From Thermoleophilaceae bacterium (lineage in GTDB: Bacteria; Actinomycetota; Thermoleophilia; Solirubrobacterales; Thermoleophilaceae): DNA of 41,574 nt. Shown here one piece after another: positions 24,782-33,966 of the stretch (positions within the stretch are counted from its first letter, which is position 1; each line of letters begins with the position of its first letter). Below the pieces are notes generated by a model. The model made no database searches and was not told where the DNA came from. It was given only the letters and a program-made list of their open reading frames with translations. The stretch covers positions 122,775-164,348 of the forward strand of contig JAUJNT010000003.1 of the NCBI GenBank assembly GCA_030448005.1, written 5' to 3'. Made by a program: the position numbers and the translations under genes.

Positions 24782-25714
24782 CTACTCCCCGCTATCGCGA
24801 CAAGTCACCGAATCGGCCTTACCCGACAGCAGGTCCCGTGCGGCCTCGACTTCATCGTGCGGCGGCGCAGCCCGTGGTGTGTCGTGAGGGGTCGGAATCC
24901 GCGCGTGAGCTGACACGCGACCAGGCGCGGACGGGACCCGTCCCGTGGCGGCGCGGAAGTCCTGGACGAAGTGGGCCTGGTCGAAGTAGCCCAGGTCGGC
25001 GGCCAGGCGCGCGAGGCCGGGACCGGCGCGCCATGGTCGGCGACGAGTTGATCGGTCGCGTGCTGGTGGCGGAAGCGTTGAAGCACCTGCTTAGGCCTGG
25101 CGCCGACGTGCGCGGCGAACAGGCGCTGCAGCGTCCGGGGAGCGAGAGAGAAGCGGGCGGCGACCGCGGCCACGCGGGTACCGGGAGGCGCGGCGCGCAT
25201 CGCCTCCACGATCTCGGCGGCGAGCGAGCGCTGTGGGTCGGGCGGCGGGCGGTGGGCGCGTAGGAACGCGCTGACCAGATCGATCAGCTCGCGGGTCGTC
25301 TCCGCGCCGGCCAGTTGGTGATCGATTTGCTCGCCGTCGGCTCCAAACGCCTCGCCCAGGGTGAGCACGCGGTCGTTGAGCTCGCGTACGGGTGCAGGAA
25401 GGAAGCCCGAGAAGCCGCCGGGGCGAAACTTCGTGCCCACTACCGCGCCCGCACCGGCCAGCACGTGCGTCGAGCGACCGCTCGTGACCCCGTAGAGCCC
25501 GACGCCGTCGGGCTCGATCGCGAGGTTGACGCACGGGTCGGGCAGCACTTCCTGCGCGAGGGGCGGGTGGTCGGTGGTCCCACGCCACCAGCCAATGCTG
25601 CTCGATGACGTCGACCAGGTCGGCGGCGGGCGCGATGCTCACCATGCCGGCGAGCCGTACCGCCGACCGGGGCGTGATGAGGGGACGGGCCCGCGTGACC
25701 TCCATCTGTCGCAT
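24782..25714 (-). pseudogene. AraC family transcriptional regulator, multiply frameshifted
   Basis: The protein must be read in three frames. Residues from 25714 give MRQMEVTRARPLITPRSAVR ... IEQHWLVAWDHRPP. A second frame continues EVLPDPCVNLAIEPDGVGLY ... AAVAARFSLAPRTLQRLFAAHVG (first helix-turn-helix of the AraC domain). A third frame near 24960-25030 gives PGLARLAADLGYFDQAHFVQ and DFRAATGRVPS (second helix-turn-helix). Lesions lie near 25555-25570 and 25030-25050. The divergent cupin gene starts 42 bases away, so the regulator probably controlled it. Either decay or sequence error. Confidence 0.8.
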
Positions 25715-25755
25715 TTTTCCAAGCGCGGCGGCGGCGAACCCGCGAGGATGACGCC

Positions 25756-26160
25756 ATGAGCGATCACAACACTTCTGCCTACCGGCTGGTCGAGCTGCGC
25801 GAGCTGGCCGATGACGCCGTCGCCGGCGGCTTCAGCGACACCCTGGAGGCGCGCTTCGCCCGGGACGCGCTCGGCGGTGAGGGCATCGGCGTCAGCCTGC
25901 AGCGCGTCAAGCCTGGCGCCCGCGCTCCCTTCGCACATCGCCACTCCACGGACGAGGAGGTCTACGTCGTCGTCGCAGGCAGCGGCCGGGCCGTCGTGGA
26001 AGGGGAGCTCGTCGAGCTAAGACCGTGGAGCGCGCTGCGCGTCCCCGCCGGCAGCGCGCGGTCGTTCGAGGCCGATCGCGAGGGCCTCGAGTTCCTCGCC
26101 TTCGGCACCCACACCGAAGGCGACCGCGGCGAGTTCGTCGACGCCGGCTGGCCGAGCTGA
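25756..26160 (+). CDS. Cupin domain protein
   Basis: A 134-residue single cupin. Motif 1 is AHRHSTDEEVYVVVAGSG (about 54-71) with the two His and Glu metal ligands, and motif 2 lies around LRVPAGSARSFEA (about 94-106). It has a GAGG ribosome site 10 bases before the ATG. It is divergent from the broken AraC gene, suggesting a regulated stress or detoxification function; the substrate is not predictable. Confidence 0.82.
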   Translation: MSDHNTSAYRLVELRELADDAVAGGFSDTLEARFARDALGGEGIGVSLQRVKPGARAPFAHRHSTDEEVYVVVAGSGRAVVEGELVELRPWSALRVPAGSARSFEADREGLEFLAFGTHTEGDRGEFVDAGWPS

Positions 26161-26161
26161 G

Positions 26162-26743
26162 GTGGGACGCCAGGTCGTCCTGCTGCGTGGCATCAACCTC
26201 GGTGCCCACCGGCGGGTCGCGATGGCGCAGCTTCGCGAGCTATTCAGCGCTCACGGTTGCGGCGACGTCAGGACGCACCTGCAGAGCGGCAACGTCGTGC
26301 TCACCAGCGACCAGCCGCCAGCCCGACTGGCGCGACAGCTCGAGGAGCAGATCCGCGCAACCTTCGGCATCGACGTAGACGTGCTCGTGCGCACGCGCGG
26401 CGAGTTGGCCGCCGTGATTGATCGTGACCCCTTCGGCGACGTCGCCCGCGACCCGAAGCGCTACCAGGTCAGCTTCCTCTCCGCCGAGCCGAATCCCCAA
26501 GTCGCACGCGACCTCCGTGCGGCGAAGGTCGAGCCCGAGCGCGTCGTCCTCAGCGGTTGCGAGATCTACGCGTGGCACCCCAACGGGATCCAACGATCCC
26601 CGCTCGCCGACCTACTCACCGATCGCCGTCTCGGAGTGACCGCGACGGCCCGTAACTGGAACACGATTACAAAGCTCCTCGCGCTGGCCGACGAGCAGCC
26701 GAGCCCCACACGCAATCTCAAGGCTCGGTCTCCGTCTGATTAG
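26162..26743 (+). CDS. DUF1697 family protein
   Basis: A 193-residue cytoplasmic protein starting at the GTG 1 base after the cupin stop. The DUF1697 signature is clear: VVLLRGINLGAHRRVAMAQL, THLQSGNVVL, DPFGD and ATARNWNTITKLLALA. The function of this family is not established. It is cotranscribed with the cupin gene. Confidence 0.85.
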   Translation: MGRQVVLLRGINLGAHRRVAMAQLRELFSAHGCGDVRTHLQSGNVVLTSDQPPARLARQLEEQIRATFGIDVDVLVRTRGELAAVIDRDPFGDVARDPKRYQVSFLSAEPNPQVARDLRAAKVEPERVVLSGCEIYAWHPNGIQRSPLADLLTDRRLGVTATARNWNTITKLLALADEQPSPTRNLKARSPSD

Positions 26744-27209
26744 GCTCGACCGTCGGCCCGTCCCGGAGGCCGATCCACCTTTGAGACGCTCGAGTCCACC
26801 GGTCGCGCGCCGCCGCGTCCCGCGCGACCTCTTGTCGGCGCCCGTGGCCAGCCGCGACTTGGGAAGCTCGTCGCAGCTCGCGGTGACGCGAGATGACGCT
26901 CGGCTGGCGAGCTCCCTGAGCCGCCCCGCGCAAGCGGTCGCCCAGTCCAGGGCGCTCCGTTCGGTCTCAACGCGCAGCGCCTCGGTGCAAGCGGTGGTGC
27001 GCTCCCGGGGGGAGCCCCCGGCCAGTACGCGTCGGGCGACCCGGCCGACGCCGGAGTCGCATCCGCTCGGGCGACCCTGGCCCCGGCGGGGCCAGAGGTC
27101 GCAAGCCGCGGGCGGCGCGCAAGCCAGCGGGACCTGCCAGGGGAGGCCGTAGGGCAAGTGGCGCCGGGGGCTCCGGGGGCGGGAGCCCCCGGCCACTACT
27201 CTCCTATGT
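26744..27209. other. Intergenic region, 466 bp, repeat-bearing
   Basis: No gene supported. The 3' part (27068-27192) is an inverted copy of the dispersed repeat found after folD. A small piece with GGGGGGAGCCCCCGGCCA (27007-27024) resembles one end of the same repeat. Confidence 0.55.
27068..27192 (-). repeat. ~130-bp dispersed intergenic repeat, copy B (inverted)
   Basis: Read on the minus strand from 27192 it gives the same hairpin (CCGGGGGCTCCCGCCCCCGG), AGCCCCCGGC, TTGCCCTACGGC and TTGCGACCTCTGGCCCC then GGGGCCAGGGTCGCCCGA as copy A, with short insertions between blocks. Confidence 0.7.
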
Positions 27210-27380
27210 ATGCGCGATGCCGTCTCCCAAGCCGGTCGCAAGATCCTGGCCGTCGGCGTCCTGGTGCTGGCCGCGTGGGTTCTCTTCAAGATCGCGATCG
27301 GCTTCGTCACGGCCGTCGCCTGGATCGCTGTGGTGATCCTCGCGGTCATCGCGATCATCTGGGCGGTCCGGGTCCTCTGA
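27210..27380 (+). CDS. Small two-segment membrane protein (56 aa)
   Basis: Read from the ATG at 27210: MRDAVSQAGRKILAVGVLVL, then a hydrophobic run AAWVLFKIAIGFVTAV, and AWIAVVILAVIAIIWAVRVL to the stop. A basic start, two membrane segments and almost no polar residues elsewhere mark a genuine small membrane protein. It lies 22 bases before the next small membrane protein and may be cotranscribed with it. No family recognised. Confidence 0.6.
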   Translation: MRDAVSQAGRKILAVGVLVLAAWVLFKIAIGFVTAVAWIAVVILAVIAIIWAVRVL

Positions 27381-27402
27381 CCCGGCCGAGGCGGAGGCAG
27401 CG

Positions 27403-27702
27403 GTGGAGTTGCTCGTCATCCTCTTCTTCTTCGGCCTCTCGGCCGGCGCTGTGGCCAAGATCAAGGGCCACTCGTTCTTCCTCTGGTTCCTGATCGGCTT
27501 CTGCCTGCCGTTCTTCGGCACCCTTACGGCCCTCTTCACGAGCAACGATCGCCGCGCCGGCACGCGCACGCGCCGGTGCACGGAGTGCCCGCACGTGATG
27601 CCGATACACATGCAGGTCTGCACGCGCTGTGGCGCCGACCTGCCGTTTCCAGAGCCCGCGCCCGAGCCGCTGCGAGCCCAGGAACGGCTGTTCGAGGCCT
27701 AG
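27403..27702 (+). CDS. Small membrane protein with C-terminal zinc ribbon
   Basis: Ninety-nine residues from the GTG at 27403. Two hydrophobic segments (residues 1-18 and about 24-46) are followed by a Cys4 ribbon CTECPHVMPIHMQVCTRC (about 59-76) and a Pro/Glu-rich tail. The pattern is a membrane-anchored zinc-ribbon protein common in actinobacteria; the function is unknown. Confidence 0.68.
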   Translation: MELLVILFFFGLSAGAVAKIKGHSFFLWFLIGFCLPFFGTLTALFTSNDRRAGTRTRRCTECPHVMPIHMQVCTRCGADLPFPEPAPEPLRAQERLFEA

Positions 27703-27742
27703 ATAAGCCCTGGTACCATCGCTGGTTTCACCCGGACGATTC

Positions 27743-27750
27743 AGGAAGGA
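27743..27750 (+). promoter_or_regulatory. Ribosome binding site of ilvB
   Basis: AGGAAGGA lies 5 bases before the ATG at 27756 and fixes this start against upstream in-frame readings. Confidence 0.75.
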
Positions 27751-27755
27751 GCAGC

Positions 27756-29432
27756 ATGCGAGCGGTCGACGCCATCATGGAGTGCCTCAAGGCGGAGGGC
27801 GTCGAGCACGTGTTCGGGATCCCGGGCGGAGCCAACCTGCCCACCTACGACGCCCTCTACGACGCGGGCCTGCGCCACGTGCAGTGCCGCCACGAGCAGG
27901 GCGCGGGGCACGCCGCCGAGGGCTACGCGAAGGCCTCCGGCAAGGTGGGCGTTGCGCTCGCCACCTCGGGGCCCGGGGCAACGAACCTCGTGACCGCGAT
28001 CGCCGACGCCAACATGGACTCGGTGCCAACGGTGTTCATCACCGGCCAGGTCCGCACCGACCTGCTCGGCACCGACGGCTTCCAGGAGGCAGACGTGACC
28101 GGGATCACGATGCCGATCGTCAAGCACTCGCTGATGGTCAGGGATCCCCAGGACATCCCGGCCATGATCCACGAGGCCTTCCACGTCGCCCGCTCGGGGC
28201 GGCCCGGCCCGGTGCTGGTGGACATCCCCCAGGACCTCTCGCGGGCGGACATCCCCTACGAGCCGGTCGACTCCGTGGACCTGCCCGGCTACCAGCCGAC
28301 CACCGAGGGCAACACGAAGCAGATCCGGATGGCGGCGGCGGCGCTCGCCAGCTCGCGCAGGCCCGTGATCTACGCGGGCGGTGGCGTGGTCAACGCGGGC
28401 GCCTCCAAGGAGCTCACCGACCTGTCCCTGTCGGATCGCTTCCCGGTGACCTGCACGCTGATGGGGCTCGGCGGGTTTCCGGCACCCCACGAGCAGTGGC
28501 TCGGCATGCTCGGCATGCACGGCACCCGCGCGGCCAACTACGCGATGGACGAGGCGGACCTGATCGTCGCGATCGGCGCCCGCTTCGACGATCGCATCAC
28601 GGGCAAGCTGTCGGAGTTCGCGCCGCGGGCCAAGAAGATCCATATCGACATCGACCCCGCCGAGATCTCGAAGAACGTGCCGGCGCACATCCCGATCGTG
28701 GGAGACGCGAAGAACATCCTCTCCAAGCTCACGCGGGAGTACCGCGCCCTCAAGGCCGATCCTTCGCGGCTCGACGGCTGGTGGGAGCGCATCGAGGGCT
28801 GGCGCGAGAAGCATCCGCTGGCCTACGAGGACAGCTCCGACGCCGAGATCAAGCCGCAGCGGATGATCGAGGCGCTCTACGAGGTCACAGGCGGGGACGC
28901 CATCGTGACCTCGGACGTCGGCCAGCACCAGATGTGGTGTGCCCAGTACTTCCATTTCAAGGGCCCGCGCCGCTGGATCAACTCCGGCGGGCTCGGCACG
29001 ATGGGCTTCGGCCTGCCGAGCGCGATGGGCGCGAAGGTGGCGATGCCCGACGAGCAGGTGATCTGCGTGGCCGGCGACGGGTCCATGATCATGAACGTGC
29101 AGGAGCTGGCCACCTGCGTGACCGAGAAGATCCCGGTGAAGACGTTCATCATGAACAACGGCTATCTCGGGATGGTCCGCCAGTGGCAGGAGCTCTTCTG
29201 GGACGGGCGCTACAGCTCCGTCGACATGGGGGCAAGCCCCGACTGGGTGAAGCTGGCCGAGGCGTTCGGGGCCGCCGGCATGCGCGTGGCCGACAAGGGC
29301 CAGCTGAGCGACGTGATCCGCACCGCGCTCGACACGGACGGGCCGGTGGTGGTCGACGTGCTCGTCTCGAAGGAGGAGAACTGCTATCCGATGATCCCGG
29401 CAGGACAGGCTGCCAGGGATATGGTGGGCTGA
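27756..29432 (+). CDS. ilvB: Acetolactate synthase large subunit
   Basis: A ThDP-dependent enzyme of 558 aa for the first common step of valine, leucine and isoleucine synthesis. Marks are GIPGGANLP, Glu47 in CRHEQGAGHAAEGYA for ThDP activation, ATSGPGATNLVTAIADA, SGRPGPVLVDIPQD, and the ThDP metal motif GDGSMIMNVQEL followed by MNNGYLGMVRQWQ. ilvN follows 3 bases after the stop. Confidence 0.96.
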   Translation: MRAVDAIMECLKAEGVEHVFGIPGGANLPTYDALYDAGLRHVQCRHEQGAGHAAEGYAKASGKVGVALATSGPGATNLVTAIADANMDSVPTVFITGQVRTDLLGTDGFQEADVTGITMPIVKHSLMVRDPQDIPAMIHEAFHVARSGRPGPVLVDIPQDLSRADIPYEPVDSVDLPGYQPTTEGNTKQIRMAAAALASSRRPVIYAGGGVVNAGASKELTDLSLSDRFPVTCTLMGLGGFPAPHEQWLGMLGMHGTRAANYAMDEADLIVAIGARFDDRITGKLSEFAPRAKKIHIDIDPAEISKNVPAHIPIVGDAKNILSKLTREYRALKADPSRLDGWWERIEGWREKHPLAYEDSSDAEIKPQRMIEALYEVTGGDAIVTSDVGQHQMWCAQYFHFKGPRRWINSGGLGTMGFGLPSAMGAKVAMPDEQVICVAGDGSMIMNVQELATCVTEKIPVKTFIMNNGYLGMVRQWQELFWDGRYSSVDMGASPDWVKLAEAFGAAGMRVADKGQLSDVIRTALDTDGPVVVDVLVSKEENCYPMIPAGQAARDMVG

Positions 29433-29435
29433 GTC

Positions 29436-29993
29436 ATGGGCGAGCCTGGTACGAAAGAGGTACTCAACCTCGATGACCTCCAGTCCTCGGGCGGGGTCCA
29501 CACCGGCCGCAAGCACATCCTCTCCCTGCTCGTAGAGCACAGGCCGGGTGTGCTGGCCCGCATATCGGGCCTGTTTGCCCGCCGGGGCTACAACATCGAG
29601 TCGCTGGCGGTGGGACCCACCGACGACGACTCGATGGCCCGCATCACGTTGACGGTGGACGGTGCGGCGCACCCGATCGACCAGGTGACCAAGCAGCTGC
29701 ACAAACTCGTGAACGTGATCAAGATCCGCGACCTCGAGCCTGAGGAGGCGGTGGCGCGGGAGCTGGCGCTGTTCAAGATCTCGGCCGACGGCGATACTCG
29801 CGCGCAGGTCATGCAGTTCGCGGACATCTTCCGCGGCAAGATCGTGGACGTGTCCCGGCGCTCGGTCACGGTGGAGGTCACGGGCACCGACGACAAGATC
29901 GAGGCCTTCGAGCAGATGATCCGGCCGTTCGGGTTGATCGAGATGGTCCGCACCGGCGAGATCGCCATCAGCCGCGGCCGTTCCACCACCTAG
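29436..29993 (+). CDS. ilvN: Acetolactate synthase small regulatory subunit
   Basis: A 185-residue partner of IlvB that confers valine feedback inhibition. The ACT domain begins at residue ~24 (HILSLLVEHRPGVLARISGL, then FARRGYNIESLAVGPTDD). KLVNVIKIRDLEPEEAVARE joins to the C-terminal domain with FRGKIVDVSRRSVTVEVTGT. There is an N-terminal extension of about 23 residues. The ATG at 29436 is 3 bases from the ilvB stop, so the two are coupled. Confidence 0.95.
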   Translation: MGEPGTKEVLNLDDLQSSGGVHTGRKHILSLLVEHRPGVLARISGLFARRGYNIESLAVGPTDDDSMARITLTVDGAAHPIDQVTKQLHKLVNVIKIRDLEPEEAVARELALFKISADGDTRAQVMQFADIFRGKIVDVSRRSVTVEVTGTDDKIEAFEQMIRPFGLIEMVRTGEIAISRGRSTT

Positions 29994-30043
29994 GGTGCCG
30001 CGTCCCCGGCGGGCTACCTGTTGCCGGTAGCCATGCTTGGGCT

Positions 30044-31492
30044 ATGACGGTCCGCTCCGAAGAGCCCGCGCCGGCGGCGCTTGACTCGGGCGCGCTCGAC
30101 CGGCTCGAGCGGCGCCTGGAGGCCGCGCTGGCGCTCGCGCGGCGGGGCGGGGGACGATCCTGCGCGAGCGTCACGGTGGCGGTGCCCGCCGGCCTCGACG
30201 TCTCGGCGGCGACTATGGCGGCCCGGCGCCCCGATGACCGCTACTTCTGCTTCGAACAGCCCGACCGGGACGGCTACGCGATCTGCGGGCTGGGGACGGC
30301 GGCGATCGTCACGGGAAGCGGACCGCGACGATTCCAGGAAGCCGCGCGGGCGTGTCGTGAGCTCGCGATCCGAACGGTGGCCGCCGACCCTGCCACCGAC
30401 CCGGCGCGTCCACCCGGTGCCGGGCCTGTGTTCCTCGGCGGGTTCGCGTTCGCGCCGGAGGGCGGCGCGGCGCCTGAGTGGTCGTCGCTGGCCCCGGCGC
30501 AACTGGTGCTGCCGGAGCTCTCGCTCAGCCGACAGGGCGGCGAGGCGCGCCTGACGGTAAACGTGGCGGTGGAGGGGGACGAGACCAAGGACGCGCTGCT
30601 CGACCGCGCGCGGGACCGGGCGGCCGAGCTCGGCCCCGCCTCGATGCCCCTGCTGGACCCCGATCCGGTCGAGCGCGCAAGGGTGGCGGGGGCAGCGCCG
30701 CCGTCCCATTACGAAGAGGCGGTACGGCGGGCCGTGGAGTGCATCAGTCGCGGCGAGCTCGACAAGGTAGTGCTCGCCCGGGAGGTGAGGGTCCACGCCG
30801 GCCGGCAGATCGACCCGGCTCCCGTCTTCGACGCCCTCAGAACGGTCTTCCCCGCCTGTTACTGCTACTGCGTCGGCTCACCGGAGCTGGCGTTTCTCGG
30901 CGCCAGCCCGGAGCTGCTGCTTCGCCGCGACGGCGCCCGTGCGCAGACGGTCGCGCTGGCGGGCAGCGCCCGTCGCAGCGCGGACCCGGCGGTCGACAGC
31001 CACCTCGGCGAGCAACTCCTCCAGAGCCCCAAGAACCGGGCCGAGCACTCGATAGTGGCCCGCCGCATCGAGAGCGCCCTCGACCCCGTGAGCGTCTGGG
31101 TGGCCACCGCCGATGAGCCCGTGCTGGTCCAGGTACACAACGTGCAGCACCTGGCCACCCCGATCAGGGCACAGCTGGCCGAGCCTGTGGCCGCCGTTGA
31201 GCTGGCGGGGATGCTTCACCCCACACCGGCCGTAGGCGGCGAGCCGGCCGCCGCCGCCGCGCCCCTGATTCCCGCCCTCGAGGGTCTCGACCGCGGCTGG
31301 TACGCGGGGGCGGTGGGCTGGACCGACCCTGCCGAGGACGGCGAGTTCTGCGTTGCTCTCCGCTGCGCTCTCCTGCGCGGCTCGGTGGCGCACCTGTACG
31401 CCGGCTGCGGGATCGTGGCGGACTCGGTGCCGGCGGAGGAGCTTGCGGAGACAGAGGTCAAGCTGCAGGCGCTGCTGCCGCTTCTCAGCTGA
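30044..31492 (+). CDS. menF: Isochorismate synthase
   Basis: A 482-residue chorismate-to-isochorismate enzyme, first step of menaquinone synthesis. Conserved parts of the chorismate-binding domain are SRGELDKVVLAREV (catalytic Lys), FLGASPELLLR, VALAGSARR, EHSIVARRI, VQHLATPI, HPTPAVGGEP and YAGCGIVADSVPAEELAETE. The ~200-residue N-terminal part is less conserved. It is the first of the men genes and converges with menD, overlapping by 8 bases at the 3' ends. An entC-like siderophore role is excluded by context. Confidence 0.93.
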   Translation: MTVRSEEPAPAALDSGALDRLERRLEAALALARRGGGRSCASVTVAVPAGLDVSAATMAARRPDDRYFCFEQPDRDGYAICGLGTAAIVTGSGPRRFQEAARACRELAIRTVAADPATDPARPPGAGPVFLGGFAFAPEGGAAPEWSSLAPAQLVLPELSLSRQGGEARLTVNVAVEGDETKDALLDRARDRAAELGPASMPLLDPDPVERARVAGAAPPSHYEEAVRRAVECISRGELDKVVLAREVRVHAGRQIDPAPVFDALRTVFPACYCYCVGSPELAFLGASPELLLRRDGARAQTVALAGSARRSADPAVDSHLGEQLLQSPKNRAEHSIVARRIESALDPVSVWVATADEPVLVQVHNVQHLATPIRAQLAEPVAAVELAGMLHPTPAVGGEPAAAAAPLIPALEGLDRGWYAGAVGWTDPAEDGEFCVALRCALLRGSVAHLYAGCGIVADSVPAEELAETEVKLQALLPLLS

Positions 31493-33209
31493 GCGAAGGC
31501 AGGGCGGCTGCCACCCGCTCCACCACCTCCCGGTGCAGCCGCACGTTGGCCGCTCGATCGGTCCTGACCTCCACCAGGCCGGGGGTCCTCACCGCCTCCC
31601 GCACGTCGGCGGGTGTGACCGCCACCCGGTGCTCCATCACCGCGAGACGGGCCACGGCCGCGAGGTCCACGCCGCTCGGCGTGGCCACGTGCTCCTCGTA
31701 GAGCGCCGGCTCGGCCCGCGCGGCCACCGGGAGGAAGTCGAAGATGCCACCGCCGCCGTTGTCGATGCAGAGCACCGTCAGCTCGACGCCTGCCCGGCGA
31801 GCGGCCAGCAGGCCGCCGATGTCGTGCAGGAGGGCGATCTCGCCGATCAGCAGGAAGGTGCGCGCACCCGTGGCCAGCGCGGCTCCCGCCGCGGACGCGA
31901 CCACTCCGTCGATGCCGTTCGCGCCCCTGTTGGAGAGGAACCGGATTTGCTTGGCGGACTGGGGAAAGTAGGCCTCGACGTCCCGGACCGGCATCGAGGA
32001 GCTGAGCCAGAGGAGCGCTCCGTCCGGCACGCCCGCCTCGAGCGCGGCATGCGCCTTGGGCTCGAACGGGTCCGGTGCGGCGGCGAGCGCGGGGGCAACC
32101 AGCGCGTCAGCTGCCCTCCACGAGTCGACCCACCTCTCGCCCGGCTCCGCGCCGCGCTCCCGGAGGGCGGCGGCCAGGGCATCGCAGGCAAGGGCGGTAT
32201 CGGCGTGCAGTATCAGCTCGGCGGTGCGCGTCGGCTCGTGCCATGCCGCATGGGAGTCGAGCACCACCTGCGGCGAGCCGCCGACCAGAGCGCGCAGCGG
32301 CTTCGAGGTGGGCATGTCACCCACCCGCAGCACCAGCTCGGGCACGTGCGTCGTCGCGAAGCCCTCGACGCGCAGGGAGACGTCGTAGTGGGCCACCACG
32401 CGGGAGCGGTCGTGTGCTCCACAGCGCAGACCGGAGGTGGGCTCGGCCAGGATCGGCCACCCCGCCGCAGCCGCCAGACGCGCCACCGGCCCGGCGAGGT
32501 CCTCAGACGCCGGACCGCAGACGATGGCCCCGCGCTCGATGCCGGCGATGCGACCGGTGAGCGCCTGCACATCCTCGACATCCTCGGGCCGAGCAGCCGA
32601 GCGCAGCTCGGTCCACGGCCGACCGCCCGGGCGCCCCTCCCAGTCGCAGGCGGCGAGCGCCTCCGGCTCCGGTGCAAGCGGGTCGCGCAGCGGCAGGTTG
32701 AGGTGCACCGGTCCGGGGCGGCCACCGCAGGCCGTCCAGTAGGCGCGACAGCCCAGGGCGCGGTGGTGCACCGCCGTCGCCCGGCCCGGGTCGTGGGTTC
32801 CCACCTCCACGAACCACTTGGCTGCCGACCCGTAGAGCTTGATTTGGTCGATCGCCTGGCCGGCGCCGACCTCGCGCAGCTCGGGGGGCCGGTCGGCCGT
32901 GAGCACGATCAACGGCACGCGCGCCTCGTGGGCCTCCACCACGGCCGGCAGCAGGTTGGCCGCGGCGGTGCCCGAGGTGCAGGTCACGGCCACCGGCCGG
33001 CCAGAGGCCTTTGCCATGCCGAGGGCCATGAAGCCGGCCGCGCGCTCGTCGATCATCGACACGACGTCGAGCCGCTCGTCGGCGGCCAGGGTCAAGGCGA
33101 TCGGGGCGTTGCGCGACCCGGGAGAGGTCACCGCGTGGCGCATCCCGCAGCGCGCCAACTCGTCCACGAGCGCCTCGATGGGCGCATAGGTCCGGTTTGT
33201 GGGGATCAT
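31485..33209 (-). CDS. menD: 2-succinyl-5-enolpyruvyl-6-hydroxy-3-cyclohexene-1-carboxylate synthase
   Basis: A ThDP-dependent enzyme of 574 aa joining isochorismate and 2-oxoglutarate. TSPGSRNAPIALTLA, IDERAAGFMALGMA and CTSGTAAANLLPAVVEA are N-terminal landmarks, and GEIALLHDIGGLLAAR with CIDNGGGGIFDFLP is the ThDP motif. I chose the ATG at 33209 because it starts at MIPTNRTYAPIEALVDEL; longer readings overlap menH. No clear ribosome site precedes it. It is divergent from menH with only 7 bases between the start codons. Confidence 0.94.
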   Translation of the reverse strand: MIPTNRTYAPIEALVDELARCGMRHAVTSPGSRNAPIALTLAADERLDVVSMIDERAAGFMALGMAKASGRPVAVTCTSGTAAANLLPAVVEAHEARVPLIVLTADRPPELREVGAGQAIDQIKLYGSAAKWFVEVGTHDPGRATAVHHRALGCRAYWTACGGRPGPVHLNLPLRDPLAPEPEALAACDWEGRPGGRPWTELRSAARPEDVEDVQALTGRIAGIERGAIVCGPASEDLAGPVARLAAAAGWPILAEPTSGLRCGAHDRSRVVAHYDVSLRVEGFATTHVPELVLRVGDMPTSKPLRALVGGSPQVVLDSHAAWHEPTRTAELILHADTALACDALAAALRERGAEPGERWVDSWRAADALVAPALAAAPDPFEPKAHAALEAGVPDGALLWLSSSMPVRDVEAYFPQSAKQIRFLSNRGANGIDGVVASAAGAALATGARTFLLIGEIALLHDIGGLLAARRAGVELTVLCIDNGGGGIFDFLPVAARAEPALYEEHVATPSGVDLAAVARLAVMEHRVAVTPADVREAVRTPGLVEVRTDRAANVRLHREVVERVAAALPSLS

Positions 33210-33216
33210 CTGAGCA

Positions 33217-33966
33217 ATGGCTACGAGCGATGGACGCCCCGCGATCGTCTTCGTCCCCGGCTTCATGCAGTCGGGCGGCGCCTGGGCGCCGGTCGCGGAC
33301 CTGCTCCCCAAACGCTATCCGAGGCTCCTGCTCGCACATGCCGCGCACACCTTCGAGGGGCGCCTGGCCGAGATCGCCGCCGCCGGCGAGGGTGCGGTCC
33401 TGGCGGGCTACTCGCTGGGCGGGCGCCTGGCCCTGCATGCCGCGCTGCGCGACCCGGGCCGGTACGCCGGGCTCGTCACGATCGGCAGCTCGGCGGGGAT
33501 CGAGGCGCCGGGCGCACGGACCGCCCGCGCGGAGGCGGACGAAAAGCTCGCCTCCTGGATGGAGACACAGCCGATCGACGCCATCGTGGACATCTGGGAG
33601 CGCCAACCGCTGTTCGCCGACCAGTCGGACGCCCTCGTGGCCTTGCAGCGCCCCGACAGGCTCACGCAGGACCCGCGAGGGCTCGCGACCCTGATTCGCA
33701 CCGCCGGCCAGGGTGCGCTCGAGCCGGTGTGGCAGCGGCTGCACACGCTCGAGGTGCCGTTGCTCGCGATCGCGGGCGACCGTGACGAGCGCTACAGCCA
33801 GGCCGCCGCGAGGATGGCCCGCGCCGTGCCCCGCGGGCGCGCGGCGAAGGTGGAGTCGGCGGGCCACGCGGCCCACCTGCAGCGGCCGCAGGCGGTGGCC
33901 GAGCTGCTAGCCGACTTCCTCGACGAGCACCTCGGCGAGCGCCCGGTCGGACACCTCGATGCCTAG
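33217..33966 (+). CDS. menH: Alpha/beta hydrolase, probable MenH (SHCHC synthase)
   Basis: A 249-residue alpha/beta hydrolase; MenH eliminates pyruvate from the MenD product. The oxyanion region is VFVPGFMQSGGAW, nucleophile Ser66 in LAGYSLGGRLAL, Asp in IAGDRDERY and His in SAGHAAHLQRP. The position between menD and menC, and the cap-like segment, support MenH. It overlaps the 3' end of menC by 60 bases on the opposite strand. Confidence 0.85.
   Translation: MATSDGRPAIVFVPGFMQSGGAWAPVADLLPKRYPRLLLAHAAHTFEGRLAEIAAAGEGAVLAGYSLGGRLALHAALRDPGRYAGLVTIGSSAGIEAPGARTARAEADEKLASWMETQPIDAIVDIWERQPLFADQSDALVALQRPDRLTQDPRGLATLIRTAGQGALEPVWQRLHTLEVPLLAIAGDRDERYSQAAARMARAVPRGRAAKVESAGHAAHLQRPQAVAELLADFLDEHLGERPVGHLDA

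Noticed and set aside
24319-25263. 314-aa plus-strand frame across the AraC region
   Set aside because: Pro/Arg-rich run created by GC content; AraC domains are recognisable on the minus strand.
27741-29702. 653-aa minus-strand frame opposite ilvB
   Set aside because: Shadow of ilvB; rich in His/Arg/Val without known motifs.
31353-33785. 810-aa plus-strand frame across menD
   Set aside because: Shadow of menD on the opposite strand. The real plus-strand gene here is menH, in another frame.
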